Part shown: in pieces, positions 1 to 8,700 of the stretch
Layout: each line of letters starts with the position of its first letter
Position numbering within the stretch: position 1 is the stretch's first letter
Assembly: GCA_012270865.1 (NCBI GenBank)
Contig: JAAXHL010000217.1
Coordinates: 1-38,634, forward strand
Length of the DNA: 38,634 bases
Direction of reading: 5' to 3'
Source of the DNA: Candidatus Poribacteria bacterium
GTDB taxonomy: Bacteria; Poribacteria; WGA-4E; WGA-3G
Position numbers and translations under genes: made by a program
Notes under the pieces: generated by a model
What the model was told of the DNA's origin: nothing
Seen by the model: only the letters and a program-made list of their open reading frames with translations
Database searches by the model: none

Positions 1-4
1 CAAC

Positions 5-1438
5 TTAGATGTGACAGAACACTAGGGGTTGCCAAATAGATTCAATACGTCCCATCCGAGTTTCGAGCGTTGATAGAATCTCTGCTCCTCTCGCTCCACC
101 GGCTTCGCGCTGGCTCTCTGGTAACGTTGCGACAATAACGACATTCTTTACGCGCCGTGCGGATTCAGTGAGTGCTTGAACGAAAGTATAGTTCACGCCA
201 AGTAAATCATCACTGAGATTGATCATATAAGCGACGAGTTCGTCCATGAGGATAACGCAAGGTCCAGTGTGTTCAAAGAGTCTATCCAGTTGTGCGCCGA
301 GAGGGGCGGAATCTTGGCCTCTTGCTGCCTCGCCAATAAGATTGTATGCTGTCTGCCCGCCGAGTTGATATGCCATGACTCCCCACAAAGTGTTCAGCGG
401 ATCTCCATTCTCTTTGGTCACTTCGGCATCCGTAGGCGATAGGAAAGTCCCTTCAAGTACAGCGACCTTAGGGTGAACTTTTCGTGTGCTGTCCCATCCG
501 GCTTCTTGCATGATGGAATGGATTTCGGCGCGTGTGTTTGCCGAATCACCGTCAGCGGGGAGATTTGCAAGTGCATCAATACTATTTGCAAGATGATAGA
601 GAGCAATGAGACTATGGGTTTTACCCCCGCCGAATCCTGTTTTCGTTTGGATAACTGGTGCACCACCTTTGCCTGCAAGTCGCTGGAGTGCGTTTATCAG
701 CAGTGATCGGAGACCTACCGTAAGATGTGTCTGATTAAAGAAACTGACAGGGTTCCCGTAGCTGGTTGCACTGGCGCGCCCATCATAAACCTGTTGCAGA
801 TTCGCTGCCAATTCCGCCTCTTCAAAAGTGCCTTGTGTGAGTTCAAGATTTGGCGGAATCACCTCACGCCACGGCTTGAGGTTCCCTTGTGCCACACGCG
901 GTGTCCGGTCGGATACGCTTGCTGTGGCAGGAGAGGAATCTGGTATCGGTAATTCTGGCTGTGGAGAGCTGAAATGTTCATCGCGTAACTTTTCGACTTC
1001 GGCTTTCGCCTCAGCCGCGTTGATCCTGCCTAATACATCGGAGATATGGAACAAACTGACTCTGACATACTCAGACTCCAAGTCTTCCGTGCTTGGATGC
1101 ATGACGCGATTCCGGGCTTGTGTAATTAGATATAAGAGGTTTTGCACCGTCATATCGCCGCCAAATTGCCTACCGAATATCTCACCTCGCCAATTCCTAC
1201 TGATAAGATTAGGGAAGTCCCCAATGTCAATAGCAGCTTGGACATTACCACCGTTATTTTGCAAATTCTGTTCAAAATCATTTACCTGTTTTGCGGATAA
1301 AACATCGCAAATAGCATCTTCAATACGTTTTCCCTTAATTTGTTTCAGAGAACGAATAATAAAGGGCCGCATCGCGTCACGGTAGATGTCAAGTGCCTTA
1401 TTGAGCACATCTCGATGGGGGCGTTCTATCGTATTCAT
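5..1438 (-). CDS. Truncated HEPN (Swt1-type) + DUF499-type P-loop ATPase
   Basis: 477 residues. Residues 1-140 resemble the Swt1-type HEPN domain, including an RNxxxH-like motif (ARNRVMHP, about 108-115); HEPN domains are often RNases or act in defence. After a Pro/Ser-rich linker, an ATPase domain follows: Walker A GFGGGKTHS (268-276), a Walker B-like strand CVILMDELVAYM (394-405) and a sensor-like strand VVIVATLPES (433-442). This arrangement matches DUF499 ATPases, which I recall as neighbours of DUF1156-type DNA methyltransferases in putative anti-phage islands. The ATG is preceded by GAAGGATC. Family members are usually near 1000 residues; this one stops at a TAA (5-7) just after ESIWQP, so the C-terminal half is missing or frameshifted. 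Partner genes would lie left of the window. Family call fairly sure; function uncertain. Confidence 0.7.
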   Translation of the reverse strand: MNTIERPHRDVLNKALDIYRDAMRPFIIRSLKQIKGKRIEDAICDVLSAKQVNDFEQNLQNNGGNVQAAIDIGDFPNLISRNWRGEIFGRQFGGDMTVQNLLYLITQARNRVMHPSTEDLESEYVRVSLFHISDVLGRINAAEAKAEVEKLRDEHFSSPQPELPIPDSSPATASVSDRTPRVAQGNLKPWREVIPPNLELTQGTFEEAELAANLQQVYDGRASATSYGNPVSFFNQTHLTVGLRSLLINALQRLAGKGGAPVIQTKTGFGGGKTHSLIALYHLANSIDALANLPADGDSANTRAEIHSIMQEAGWDSTRKVHPKVAVLEGTFLSPTDAEVTKENGDPLNTLWGVMAYQLGGQTAYNLIGEAARGQDSAPLGAQLDRLFEHTGPCVILMDELVAYMINLSDDLLGVNYTFVQALTESARRVKNVVIVATLPESQREAGGARGAEILSTLETRMGRIESIWQPLVFCHI

Positions 1439-2299
1439 AGTTGATCCTTCGATACACTGGTTCGATTTTTCAGACGGGCGAGGAGACCTCGCCCCTACGT
1501 GACACCTTCTGTGAAAGAATGTCTGTATAGGTAATCACAATAAGTAGATTTGGGTATTTTTCTCAAAGGATGTTTAGAAATGGATCCGCTTTTCCACTTA
1601 GAATACCTGTTATCAGATTTTAGACCCTTGTTCAGGTCTCATAACTTTAACGCAAGTTGCCACCTTTGTAGCATCATCTGTTAGATTATGGTAGCTGTTG
1701 TAGCATAGACTGTTAGCATACAGAGTGAACGTTGATATACGCTTCGCGCAGGGCCTCATGACCGATTGCGAGTCAGTTGAATGCCCTGTTAAGTTCTGGT
1801 AGGTCAATTTTATAAAATATTTTAAATATTGTCAAATTAAAAGTCTGAATCTAACTCAATTATACGGTATTTTTACAGAAAAAGCAAATCATGTCTCAGG
1901 GTCACTCAATTGTAGGTTTTTGGTGTCATATTCTTCAGAGGTGTTAATACTTCTGCTATACTTCACTTGTGAATCAATCAAAGTTTCATTACGGACACGA
2001 GTAAGACAAAAAGCGATAAGTGTTCAGGCGGTTTGTCAACATCTTGGAGAACCTTCATTGGTATCGTCCGAGGAAACTCACACAAGGTTTACGGGTGGCT
2101 TATCTCCGTTCGCAAATGACGGTGGCATCATCTTTTGCCAAGTTGAAAGAAAAAACAAACTCACAGAATATTAATGTGAGTTTTCAAGCTGATACGGCTC
2201 TGCCTTTCGACGAGGCAGCGTGAATTTTACAATATTGTCCAAACTTTAGTAGTTTTAGATAGATTATTGGATTTCATAGGTGTTTGATTTTCCGTTTTC
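1439..2299. other. Gene-poor region with one hairpin and degenerate repeat copies
   Basis: No convincing gene. It contains a perfect hairpin at 1476-1494 (GGGCGAGG, AGA, CCTCGCCC), which is the same family as the larger palindrome near 25.2 kb. At about 1665-1725 there are decayed copies, in reverse orientation, of the repeat containing AAACTAACAGTTT. Short open frames at 1613-1807 and 1920-2223 lack ribosome binding sites and recognisable domains. The AT-rich part at 1800-1900 could hold promoters, but none is clear. Confidence 0.5.
1476..1500. repeat. Dispersed hairpin repeat, GGGCGAGG family
   Basis: Eight-base perfect arms (1476-1483 and 1487-1494) around an AGA loop, followed by CCTACGT-type sequence. 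A longer copy of the same family is at 25209-25239. It lies 37 bp upstream of the HEPN/DUF499 start codon. Confidence 0.7.
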
Positions 2300-2620
2300 A
2301 GGACCGGTTCGGTTAGGAAACCGAACTATAGGTGTCAATTTAGCGATTTTCTTAGGATCCGGTTCGGTTAGGAAACCGAACCTACCAGACCTGGGTCCGA
2401 GACGGGACTAAAGAGGTTTTTGAAGTCTCCAAGGTTTCCGCGTAGGATCCGGTTCGGTTGGGAAACCGAACCTACCGGACCTGGGGCCGAGGCGGGATTC
2501 AAGAGGGTTTTGAAGTCTTCAAGGTTGCCGCGTAGAATCCGGTTCGGTTAGGAAACCGTGAAGAAACACCCAAGCAAAAACAGCGAACCTACCGGGCCTG
2601 GGTGTGCGAAATTGGAGTAA
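2300..2620. repeat. Cluster of four GGTTCGGTT...AACCGAACC hairpin repeats, partly 90-bp tandem
   Basis: Copies begin at 2300, 2354, 2444 and 2534. The last three have an exact 90-bp period and share the flanks ending in AAGGTTnCCGCGTAG. Each core is a hairpin with arms GTTCGGTT and AACCGAAC, followed by CTACCGGnCCTGGG. The fourth copy is interrupted at about 2559-2585 by a foreign stretch of about 25 bp. The same core recurs at 21151-21200 and, in a GGTGCGGTT variant, at 22041-22165 and 26406-26500. Confidence 0.85.
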
Positions 2621-2727
2621 AAACCGATTTTTGAATATCTTTGATATTGGTCGGTTATCAATACAGATTTTGCCGTTCTCACGTGTCTACGGATAAAGTC
2701 TAAGTCGTTTACCACAGCGCAAAATAT

Positions 2728-3363
2728 CTAAATCCGATTGCCTGCCCATAGTGCGCCGCGGTGGATGATCGTCTGAAAACTTGGGTTTTCAAGGACTGCC
2801 ATATCGTGTCCGAGTGCGAAATAGAAGACTCTGCCGTTCCCGTAGGTATGGTGGAACGCCATGACGTGGGTCTCGTCTTTTGTCTCGTCGTAGGCGTGCA
2901 TCAGATGGTGCGATGCGTCAGGGTTGTGTTTCAGATAGTAGAGTTCGTCTGTCGCTTGAAAATCGGCTAATCCTTCGGTGATGGGATGTTTCGGATCGCT
3001 GACATTAACGGTGAAGTCCATGTACGGACTGTGTCCGTTGAAGAAGCCGTTGAGCATGCCGTGGTAGCCTTCAGATTCGCGGAACGAAGCGGCGGCGGTG
3101 TGGAGTCCGAAGAATCCGCCACCTGTTCGGATATAGTCGAGTAAACCTGTCTCTTGCGCTTCCGTGAGCTCTCCAACATCGGTGTAGAAAAGCACGGTGC
3201 CGTATTTTTCAAGTCCGTTTGCAAGTACATTGTAGTCTTGTGAGAAATCGGCTTCAATGGTGTCGGTGTCGTTGAGCATGGATGTCAGGAACTGTCCGTT
3301 TCCGGCATGGTCGTGATAGATGCCTTCGGTTCCGACAAATATAAGTAATTTAAGTGTTTCCAT
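2728..3363 (-). CDS. ThuA-like domain protein
   Basis: 211 residues from the ATG at 3361-3363, which has AAGGA upstream; a GTG/ATG further upstream would add ten lysine-rich residues without a better ribosome site. The fold is the ThuA/glutamine-amidotransferase-like one: first strand LLIFVGTEG, then YGTVLFYTDVGELT, GGGFFGLHTAAASF (81-94), HPITEGL (126-132), ELYYL (140-144) and a C-terminal GRVFYFALGHD (177-187). ThuA-like proteins are linked to trehalose or other sugar use, but their reaction is unclear. No signal peptide is seen, so it is probably cytoplasmic. It lies 270 bp downstream of a minus-strand zinc dehydrogenase, separated from it by a tandem repeat array, so co-transcription is possible but unproven. 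Family call is sure; substrate unknown. Confidence 0.85.
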   Translation of the reverse strand: METLKLLIFVGTEGIYHDHAGNGQFLTSMLNDTDTIEADFSQDYNVLANGLEKYGTVLFYTDVGELTEAQETGLLDYIRTGGGFFGLHTAAASFRESEGYHGMLNGFFNGHSPYMDFTVNVSDPKHPITEGLADFQATDELYYLKHNPDASHHLMHAYDETKDETHVMAFHHTYGNGRVFYFALGHDMAVLENPSFQTIIHRGALWAGNRI

Positions 3364-3385
3364 TTTTATTTTTTCCTTCTTCCGA

Positions 3386-3634
3386 GGACGCAAACTAACA
3401 GTTTACGCTACAAAAATCTAAGGACGCAAACTAACAGTTTACGCTACGAAAACCTGAAAACGCAAACTAACAGTTTACGCTACGAAAATCTAAGAACGCA
3501 AACTAACAGTTTACGCTACGAAAACCTGAGAACGCAAACTAACAGTTTACGCTACGAAAATCTAAGGACGCAAACTAACAGTTTACGCTACAAAAATCTA
3601 AGAACGCAAACTAACAGTTTACACTACGAAAATT
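3386..3634. repeat. Tandem repeat, seven copies of a 36-bp unit
   Basis: Unit starts fall at 3386, 3422, 3458, 3494, 3530, 3566 and 3602, exactly 36 bp apart. Each unit holds an imperfect hairpin, CGCAAACT-AAC-AGTTTACG, then CTACRAAAA. The unit tails alternate between TCTAA and CCTGA/CCTGA-like forms in copies 1-5, hinting at a 72-bp higher-order unit. Units directly abut, so this is not a CRISPR array. Single copies of the core occur at 6116-6135 and 21380-21399. The array lies between the zinc dehydrogenase and the ThuA-like gene. Confidence 0.95.
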
Positions 3635-4666
3635 CTATGAATTGGGTATCACGAGCACTTTGACGGATCCATGTTCGTCGCGTCCTGCGGCGATGGCGAA
3701 TGCTTCGCCGATATCGTCTAAGCCGAATCGGTGTGTGATGAGTGGGTTCGGATCGAGTTTTCCAGCGGCGAGTAGGTCTATAGCGACCTGAAATTCTGTT
3801 CTCCCGCCACGTCTGCCGTAACAGAAGGACCAGATGACTGTTAGTTCTCGACTGCGTGCGAACCGCTCTGAAAATGTGAGGGGTGTGCGATGTCCGCCGA
3901 CCATACAGACGCGCCCGCGTTTTGCTGCGATCTCTGTTGCTTGTTCGAGTGTGTTGGCGGTGCCACCGACCGCCTCAAAGACGACATCCGCCCCGCGCCC
4001 GTCGCTCCAATCCATAATTGCTGCCACAGCATCCGTCTTATCTACATTTATAGGCACGGCTCCTACGGCTTCGTGCGCAATCTGTAGGGGACCATCGGGT
4101 TTTCCTAACATAGCGATAGCGGTTGCTCCGGCGACATCTGCTACCTGTGCGATTGTTAATCCGACGGGACCGCTTCCGATAATGGCGACCCGATCTCCCG
4201 GTGAGACCATCGCTCTGTTGACAGCGTGGACAGCCACTGCGTAGACTTCCGCCAATACACCACCCTCAAGTGAGACGCTCTCTGGTAATGCGTATACGTT
4301 CGAGAGTCGTGTAACCATAAACTCTGCGAAACCGCCGCCTCCGTGTCGTAAATTTCCGCAGATATTGTAGTATCCGTTATAGCACTCAGGGCAATCGTTA
4401 CACGGCATAATCGGTTCGACTGCTACGCGTGCGCCTTTTTCATAGCCGGTAACGCCTTTACCTGTATCAATAACGAAACCTGCTAATTCGTGTCCACCGA
4501 TGCGTGGGGATAATGGTTTCTCCGGTTGATGGTGGTATCCGTGCAGATCACTTCCGCAGATACCTGTCGCCTCTACTTGGACAAGTACTTGTCCCTCTTG
4601 AGGTGTTGGGTCGGGGACGACTTCAACCCTTATATCTTTTCCGCCGTAAAATTGTGCCGCTTTCAC
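3635..4666 (-). CDS. Zinc-dependent alcohol/polyol dehydrogenase (MDR family)
   Basis: 343 residues, starting at a GTG (4664-4666) with AAGGAGA eight bases upstream. Medium-chain dehydrogenase layout: catalytic zinc ligands C37 (GICGSD), H59-E60 (GGHE) and E140; a structural-zinc loop with cysteines 89, 92, 95 and 103; a Rossmann motif GSGPVG (164-169). It oxidises a secondary alcohol of a sugar, polyol or amino acid with NAD(P); the family includes sorbitol and threonine dehydrogenases, and the specific substrate cannot be read from the sequence. Cytoplasmic. It is divergent from the Gfo/Idh/MocA gene at 4895 across a 228-bp intergenic region, which fits a shared sugar/polyol module. Length is typical and all key residues are present. 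Confidence 0.92.
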   Translation of the reverse strand: MKAAQFYGGKDIRVEVVPDPTPQEGQVLVQVEATGICGSDLHGYHHQPEKPLSPRIGGHELAGFVIDTGKGVTGYEKGARVAVEPIMPCNDCPECYNGYYNICGNLRHGGGGFAEFMVTRLSNVYALPESVSLEGGVLAEVYAVAVHAVNRAMVSPGDRVAIIGSGPVGLTIAQVADVAGATAIAMLGKPDGPLQIAHEAVGAVPINVDKTDAVAAIMDWSDGRGADVVFEAVGGTANTLEQATEIAAKRGRVCMVGGHRTPLTFSERFARSRELTVIWSFCYGRRGGRTEFQVAIDLLAAGKLDPNPLITHRFGLDDIGEAFAIAAGRDEHGSVKVLVIPNS

Positions 4667-4831
4667 AATTATCTCCTTACAAACTATTTTAAAACTTACA
4701 ACTCACAAGATTCCTATAGAAACGGGGCCTTACAAACTAATATTCTGCCTGAAATTAGCATAGGTTCGGAATTGTGTCAATTGGTTAAGGAATGGTTGTC
4801 AGTTATCAGTTGTCAGTTTCAGAAAATTCTC

Positions 4832-4861
4832 TTGACTTTCAAGGCAGATATGCATTAAAAT
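4832..4861 (+). promoter_or_regulatory. Putative sigma-70 promoter for the Gfo/Idh/MocA gene
   Basis: TTGACT at 4832-4837 and TAAAAT at 4856-4861 with an 18-bp spacer (a 17-bp reading gives TTAAAA). Transcription would start near 4868, leaving a short leader with GAGGAG just before the ATG at 4895. Confidence 0.5.
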
Positions 4862-4894
4862 CAAAAGTATACAAAACAGAATGAGGAGATATTA

Positions 4895-5953
4895 ATGAGA
4901 ACAGTTAAGTTAGGTTTGATTGGAGCGGGTGGTATTGCACAGGCGCATTGCGGTACACTTGCTGATATTAAAGGTGCTGAAATTATCGCTGCTGCCGACC
5001 TTGTTCCTTCAAACCTCGAACGCGCAAAAGAACGATGGGGCATCAAACGTACATTTACGGATTACAACGAGATGCTCAAAATGGACGAGATCGAGGCGGT
5101 TTACGTCTGTACGCCTACTGGCGTGCATGCGGCACCGACGGTCGCTGCGCTGAACGCTGGTAAACACGTTTTCTGCGAGAAGCCGATGGAAGCGACGCTT
5201 GATGCTGCTGCGTCCATGTGGCGCGCTGCAGTAGAAAATGACAGGATCTTGATGATCGGTTTAAAACTCCGGTATTCGCCACAGGTTATTAAGGCGAAAG
5301 AGGTCGTTGACGCAGGTACGCTCGGCGATATTTACTACGTTGAGACGGTTGCGGACCGGCGGCGTGGAAATCCGGGTGGCAGTTTTATCCGAAAGGCGAC
5401 AGCCGGTTTAGGAGCGTCGGCAGACATCGGTGTTTATGCGCTCGACACTGCGCTCTATCTGATGGGACATCCGAAACCTGTCGCGGTCTCCGGTATCACT
5501 TCCAACTATCTGAGTCTCCACAATACCTGGAACCCCGCGCTTAAAGAGACCGAAGTCGAAGATTTTGGTGTCGGCTGGGTGGTGTTTGAGAACGGGGCAC
5601 GGATGGTATTCAAAACGTGCTGGTGCATGAACATGGATTCGCTCGGTGGCACGATTTTCCTCGGTAAGAAAGCAGGGCTGCGGCTCGGTATCGGTGAAGT
5701 CCGCGGACCGCAAGAAGGTGTCCGCGTTTACGGCGATAAAGACGGTGAAATTTTTGATCAAGAGTTCACTAAGTTTGAATCGGTAAGCGTATTCCACGAA
5801 GAAGATTCGGCGTTTATTGATGCTGTGCGTGAGGGGAAACCGTCGCCGATTGACCCGTATGGCGTGATGCTTACGAATGTTATCATTCAAGGGGTTATCG
5901 ATTCTTCCAACGCAGACGGACGTGAAGTCGCGGTGACAGTGCCTACACTGTAG
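4895..5953 (+). CDS. Gfo/Idh/MocA family NAD(P)-dependent oxidoreductase
   Basis: 352 residues; ATG preceded by GAGGAG. The N-terminal Rossmann fold has GLIGAGGIAQAH (7-18), VCTPTGVHA (71-79) and the signature CEKPM (94-98). The catalytic stretch in the C-terminal domain is ADIGVYALD (176-184), with the D and terminal D present and a tyrosine where many members have histidine. Such enzymes oxidise sugars, inositols or sugar acids. No signal peptide, so it should act in the cytoplasm. The divergent zinc dehydrogenase on the left suggests a joint sugar or polyol route. An intrinsic terminator follows the stop codon, so it appears monocistronic. Confidence 0.92.
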   Translation: MRTVKLGLIGAGGIAQAHCGTLADIKGAEIIAAADLVPSNLERAKERWGIKRTFTDYNEMLKMDEIEAVYVCTPTGVHAAPTVAALNAGKHVFCEKPMEATLDAAASMWRAAVENDRILMIGLKLRYSPQVIKAKEVVDAGTLGDIYYVETVADRRRGNPGGSFIRKATAGLGASADIGVYALDTALYLMGHPKPVAVSGITSNYLSLHNTWNPALKETEVEDFGVGWVVFENGARMVFKTCWCMNMDSLGGTIFLGKKAGLRLGIGEVRGPQEGVRVYGDKDGEIFDQEFTKFESVSVFHEEDSAFIDAVREGKPSPIDPYGVMLTNVIIQGVIDSSNADGREVAVTVPTL

Positions 5954-5968
5954 CGAATACCGTATTAC

Positions 5969-6003
5969 AAGGGTGCGAAGTTTCCATCCCTCGCTCCCTT
6001 TTT
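5969..6003 (+). terminator. Intrinsic terminator after the Gfo/Idh/MocA gene
   Basis: Arms AAGGGTGCGA (5969-5978) and TCGCTCCCTT (5991-6000) pair with one mismatch around a 12-nt loop and are followed by a T run (5999-6003). Confidence 0.7.
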
Positions 6004-6115
6004 CTCAACGTTATTTTGCTATCTTCTTTCGCCTTTGCTGACTCTATATATAACGTAAGTTTGATAAAAGTTGGATTATGTAGCGTCCAGTGTTATTTTT
6101 CGCTGTATGCGCCCC

Positions 6116-6135
6116 AAACTAACAGTTTGTGCTAC
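6116..6135 (+). repeat. Single copy of the AAACTAACAGTTT repeat core
   Basis: AAACTAACAGTTTGTGCTAC, the same core as the 36-bp tandem array at 3386-3634 and the copy inside the MITE at 21380-21399. It sits 100 bp upstream of the first RDD-PspA gene. Confidence 0.85.
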
Positions 6136-6238
6136 GATTCACGGATAACCTATGATGCGGAAATAGAACCAGCAACGCATCCGAAATGATTAATCAAACT
6201 GGCGTTAGATATATGTAATCGTGATAGAGGTTTCTTGG

Positions 6239-7423
6239 ATGAAGTTTATTGAGATTGCAGGAAACAAATTTAAATTGGCATCCCGGTTTGCGCGATTGTT
6301 CGCGTTTTTCATAGATGGAATGCTCGTAGCAGGTGTGTTATCAATTTTGGTTTTTCTGTTCGATGCAATGGGTCCCGGCATTGGTCCCAGTCTTATTCGG
6401 ATTGGATTGCTCAGTGCATTACTGTGGACATTAGGTCCTAAAACGAAAATAGATGAAGACGCGTTCCCTCTCGCTCAAATGTCTATAATTGGTCTTTTCG
6501 GACCGTGGCTGAACTATGGTTTAGATACTTTACTATGGGGAGGCATAGCGATAGGGGCTGCTATTCTATTTTTTTTCGATGGCTTCAGCGATGGACAAGG
6601 ACCCGGCAAAAAGCTGCTGTCCCTACAAGTACTTCGATTGAAAAATGGTAAACCCTGCTCCTTTAAAGATTCTTTTGTTCGCCGTCTGACAAGCATCTTT
6701 CAACCGCTGGATTCATTCTGGACGTTTGGAAAACAACGGCAGCGAATGGGAGATAAGTTAGCAGAAACTGTTGTGGTAAAGCTTGCCCCGGCATTAGAAG
6801 CGTTGGAAACCGAAACCGAAGATCCTGAGAAAATTTTAGAGAATGCCATCGTTGAGATGACAAACCGGCTTTCAGATGCGCGCCAGAAAGTTGATGCCTC
6901 TGTAGATGTCGAAAAACTATTTCAGAATGCTTATGAAGGTGCTATCGCTCAAGCGAGCGGGTGTCAGGAGCGCGCTGTTATTAACCTGAAGGCTGGCCGT
7001 GAAGATTTGGCGCGTGAAGATCTCGAAAAACGAAACGAATACCGACGATTAGCAGATAAATACAAAACGCAGTGGGAAGATCAAAAACAGGTCGTTCGCG
7101 CGCTCAGCAATCTTCTTGAACATCTTCAACAGAAAATGACAGAAACTGAAGGGAAAAAGGCAGTCGTCGTGGCACAACACAGAAACATTGATGCCGAAAG
7201 CCATATCCGTGAGATGCTGAAAGAAATCCAAGACAGTAAGGCATTTGAAACGCTGGCAGAGATGGAGCAGGACGCGACTGAGGCATCCACATTGGCGAAA
7301 GCCGCGGCTGAAGTGGATGTGGCATATCAGGATACCAAATTAGAGCGTGAGTTCGCAAGTTATGCGGAAGATGCATCGCTTGACAAAGACCTTGCGGAAT
7401 TGAAAACGAAATTACAGTCATAG
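6239..7423 (+). CDS. RDD membrane domain-PspA/IM30-like fusion protein, copy 1
   Basis: 394 residues from the ATG at 6239, chosen because it matches the first residues (MKFIEIAG) of the next paralogue; an upstream GTG at 6221 would add six residues. Residues 12-182 form an RDD domain: ASRFARLFAFFIDG, hydrophobic segments, FFDGFSDGQGPGKK, and the closing QRMGDKLAETVVVK. Residues 195-394 match the PspA/IM30 helical hairpin of the ESCRT-III superfamily, including DARQKVDAS, AYEGAIAQA, the hallmark AGREDLAREDLEKR and the closing DKDLAELKTKL. The N-terminal amphipathic helix of free PspA is replaced by the membrane domain. It probably sits in the inner membrane with the coiled coil in the cytoplasm. 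This copy has extra residues (about 65-95) in the loop between membrane helices. Envelope-stress or membrane-remodelling role is inferred. Confidence 0.85.
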   Translation: MKFIEIAGNKFKLASRFARLFAFFIDGMLVAGVLSILVFLFDAMGPGIGPSLIRIGLLSALLWTLGPKTKIDEDAFPLAQMSIIGLFGPWLNYGLDTLLWGGIAIGAAILFFFDGFSDGQGPGKKLLSLQVLRLKNGKPCSFKDSFVRRLTSIFQPLDSFWTFGKQRQRMGDKLAETVVVKLAPALEALETETEDPEKILENAIVEMTNRLSDARQKVDASVDVEKLFQNAYEGAIAQASGCQERAVINLKAGREDLAREDLEKRNEYRRLADKYKTQWEDQKQVVRALSNLLEHLQQKMTETEGKKAVVVAQHRNIDAESHIREMLKEIQDSKAFETLAEMEQDATEASTLAKAAAEVDVAYQDTKLEREFASYAEDASLDKDLAELKTKLQS

Positions 7424-7475
7424 AAATTCACCCGGCAAGCACCGGACAAACGCAAAAGGTTTTTAGGATTCAAAG

Positions 7476-8552
7476 ATGAAGTTTATCGAAATTGCAGGAA
7501 AAAAATTCAAATTAGCATCCCGACTGAAACGGTTATACGCCTTTTTCATAGATATCGCGCTTATTGGTGCCGTGCAATCAGTTTTAGGATTTTTTATCAT
7601 GTTCACACAATTACTGTTTTTCAATAAAAGTTTAGCTGGACTTGGATTCATCATCACCTTTTACTTTCTGTTCAGTGCTGCTTTGTGGATATTCGGTCTG
7701 TTTTTTATCGACGGTTTCAGAAAGGGACAGGGAATAGGAAAGAAGTTGTTGTCGTTACAAGTACTGCGTTTGAAAGATGGCAAACCGTGTACTTTCAAAG
7801 ATGCTTTTCTTCGCCGTTTATCGGGTCTCCTCCAACCCTTTGACTTACTCTGGTTCCTTGGTAAAAAACAGCAACGCCTCGGAGATAAGTTCGCGGAGAC
7901 AGTGGTCGTAAAATTTGAGCCGGAACCGGAACAGATTGAACCGGAAACCGAAGACCCGGAAAAGGTCTTAGAGCGTGCTATTGCTGAGATGAAAAACCGT
8001 CTCGCGGAAGCGCGCCAGAAGGTCGATGCCTCCATCAGTGTTGAAAAACAGTTTCAAGATGCTTACGAAGGTGCTGTTGCGCAAGCAGAGCGGTGGCAAG
8101 AACGCGCCGTTATTTCTCTGAAAGCAGGACGCGAGGATTTAGCACGTGAAGATTTAGAAAAACGGAACGAATATCGACAATTAGCAGATCAATACCAAAC
8201 ACAATGGGAAGAACAGAAACAGATCGTCCGATCTCTTAGCGACCTCCTTGAGCATCTTCAGCAAAAGATGACGGAAGCACAAGGGAAAAAGACAGCCGTC
8301 GTCGCGAAACATAGAAATGTTGATGCTGAAACGCATCTCCGAGAGATGTTGAAAGAAATCCAAGACAGTAAGGCGTTTGAAACGCTGGCAAAGATGGAGC
8401 AGGATGCAACTGAGGCGGCTACTTTGGCGAAAGCCGCAGCTGAAGTGGATGTTGAATACCAAGATTCAAAATTAGAACGTGAATTCACAAGTTATGCGGA
8501 AGATGCATCGATTGATAAGGATCTCGCTGAATTAAAATCGCAATTGCCGTAG
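7476..8552 (+). CDS. RDD membrane domain-PspA/IM30-like fusion protein, copy 2
   Basis: 358 residues. RDD domain at about 12-147: RLKRLYAFFID, two to three hydrophobic stretches (about 24-47 and 56-78), FIDGFRKGQGIGKK, and QRLGDKFAETVVVK. PspA-like coiled coil from 160 to the end, with EARQKVDAS, AYEGAVAQAERWQERA, KAGREDLAREDLEKR and the closing IDKDLAELK. The C-terminal half is nearly identical to copy 1 at DNA level, pointing to a recent duplication or gene conversion, while the membrane part has diverged more. It starts 52 bp after copy 1, so the two are likely co-transcribed. Ribosome site is weak (AGGATT). The role is inferred from the PspA family: membrane binding, curvature sensing or repair. 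Confidence 0.85.
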   Translation: MKFIEIAGKKFKLASRLKRLYAFFIDIALIGAVQSVLGFFIMFTQLLFFNKSLAGLGFIITFYFLFSAALWIFGLFFIDGFRKGQGIGKKLLSLQVLRLKDGKPCTFKDAFLRRLSGLLQPFDLLWFLGKKQQRLGDKFAETVVVKFEPEPEQIEPETEDPEKVLERAIAEMKNRLAEARQKVDASISVEKQFQDAYEGAVAQAERWQERAVISLKAGREDLAREDLEKRNEYRQLADQYQTQWEEQKQIVRSLSDLLEHLQQKMTEAQGKKTAVVAKHRNVDAETHLREMLKEIQDSKAFETLAKMEQDATEAATLAKAAAEVDVEYQDSKLEREFTSYAEDASIDKDLAELKSQLP

Positions 8553-8569
8553 TAATTCTATAGACATGG

Positions 8570-8606
8570 CACGGTTACGGGGCGAAAAAATGTCCGGGAA
8601 ACCGTG
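8570..8606. repeat. Hairpin CACGGTT...AACCGTG with an extended loop
   Basis: Seven-base arms at 8570-8576 and 8600-8606 enclose about 23 bases. It resembles the dispersed GGTGCGGTT/AACCGCACC hairpins with extra sequence in the loop. It lies 17 bp after RDD-PspA copy 2. No T run follows, so it is not a classical terminator. Confidence 0.5.
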
Positions 8607-8700
8607 TTAGAATACGCAGAAATACCCAAGTGAAAACACCAAAATCCGTTGGTAGCAATTTGGGTTAATAAGATATAATAACGCCTAAAGGAGATTTATT

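Noticed and set aside
2020..2223. Small plus-strand ORF in the gene-poor region
   Set aside because: No ribosome site, no known motif, and competing overlapping frames; it may be a decayed gene, but this cannot be supported.
3386..3634. CRISPR-like array with a 36-bp period
   Set aside because: Units abut with no unique spacers; it is a simple tandem repeat.
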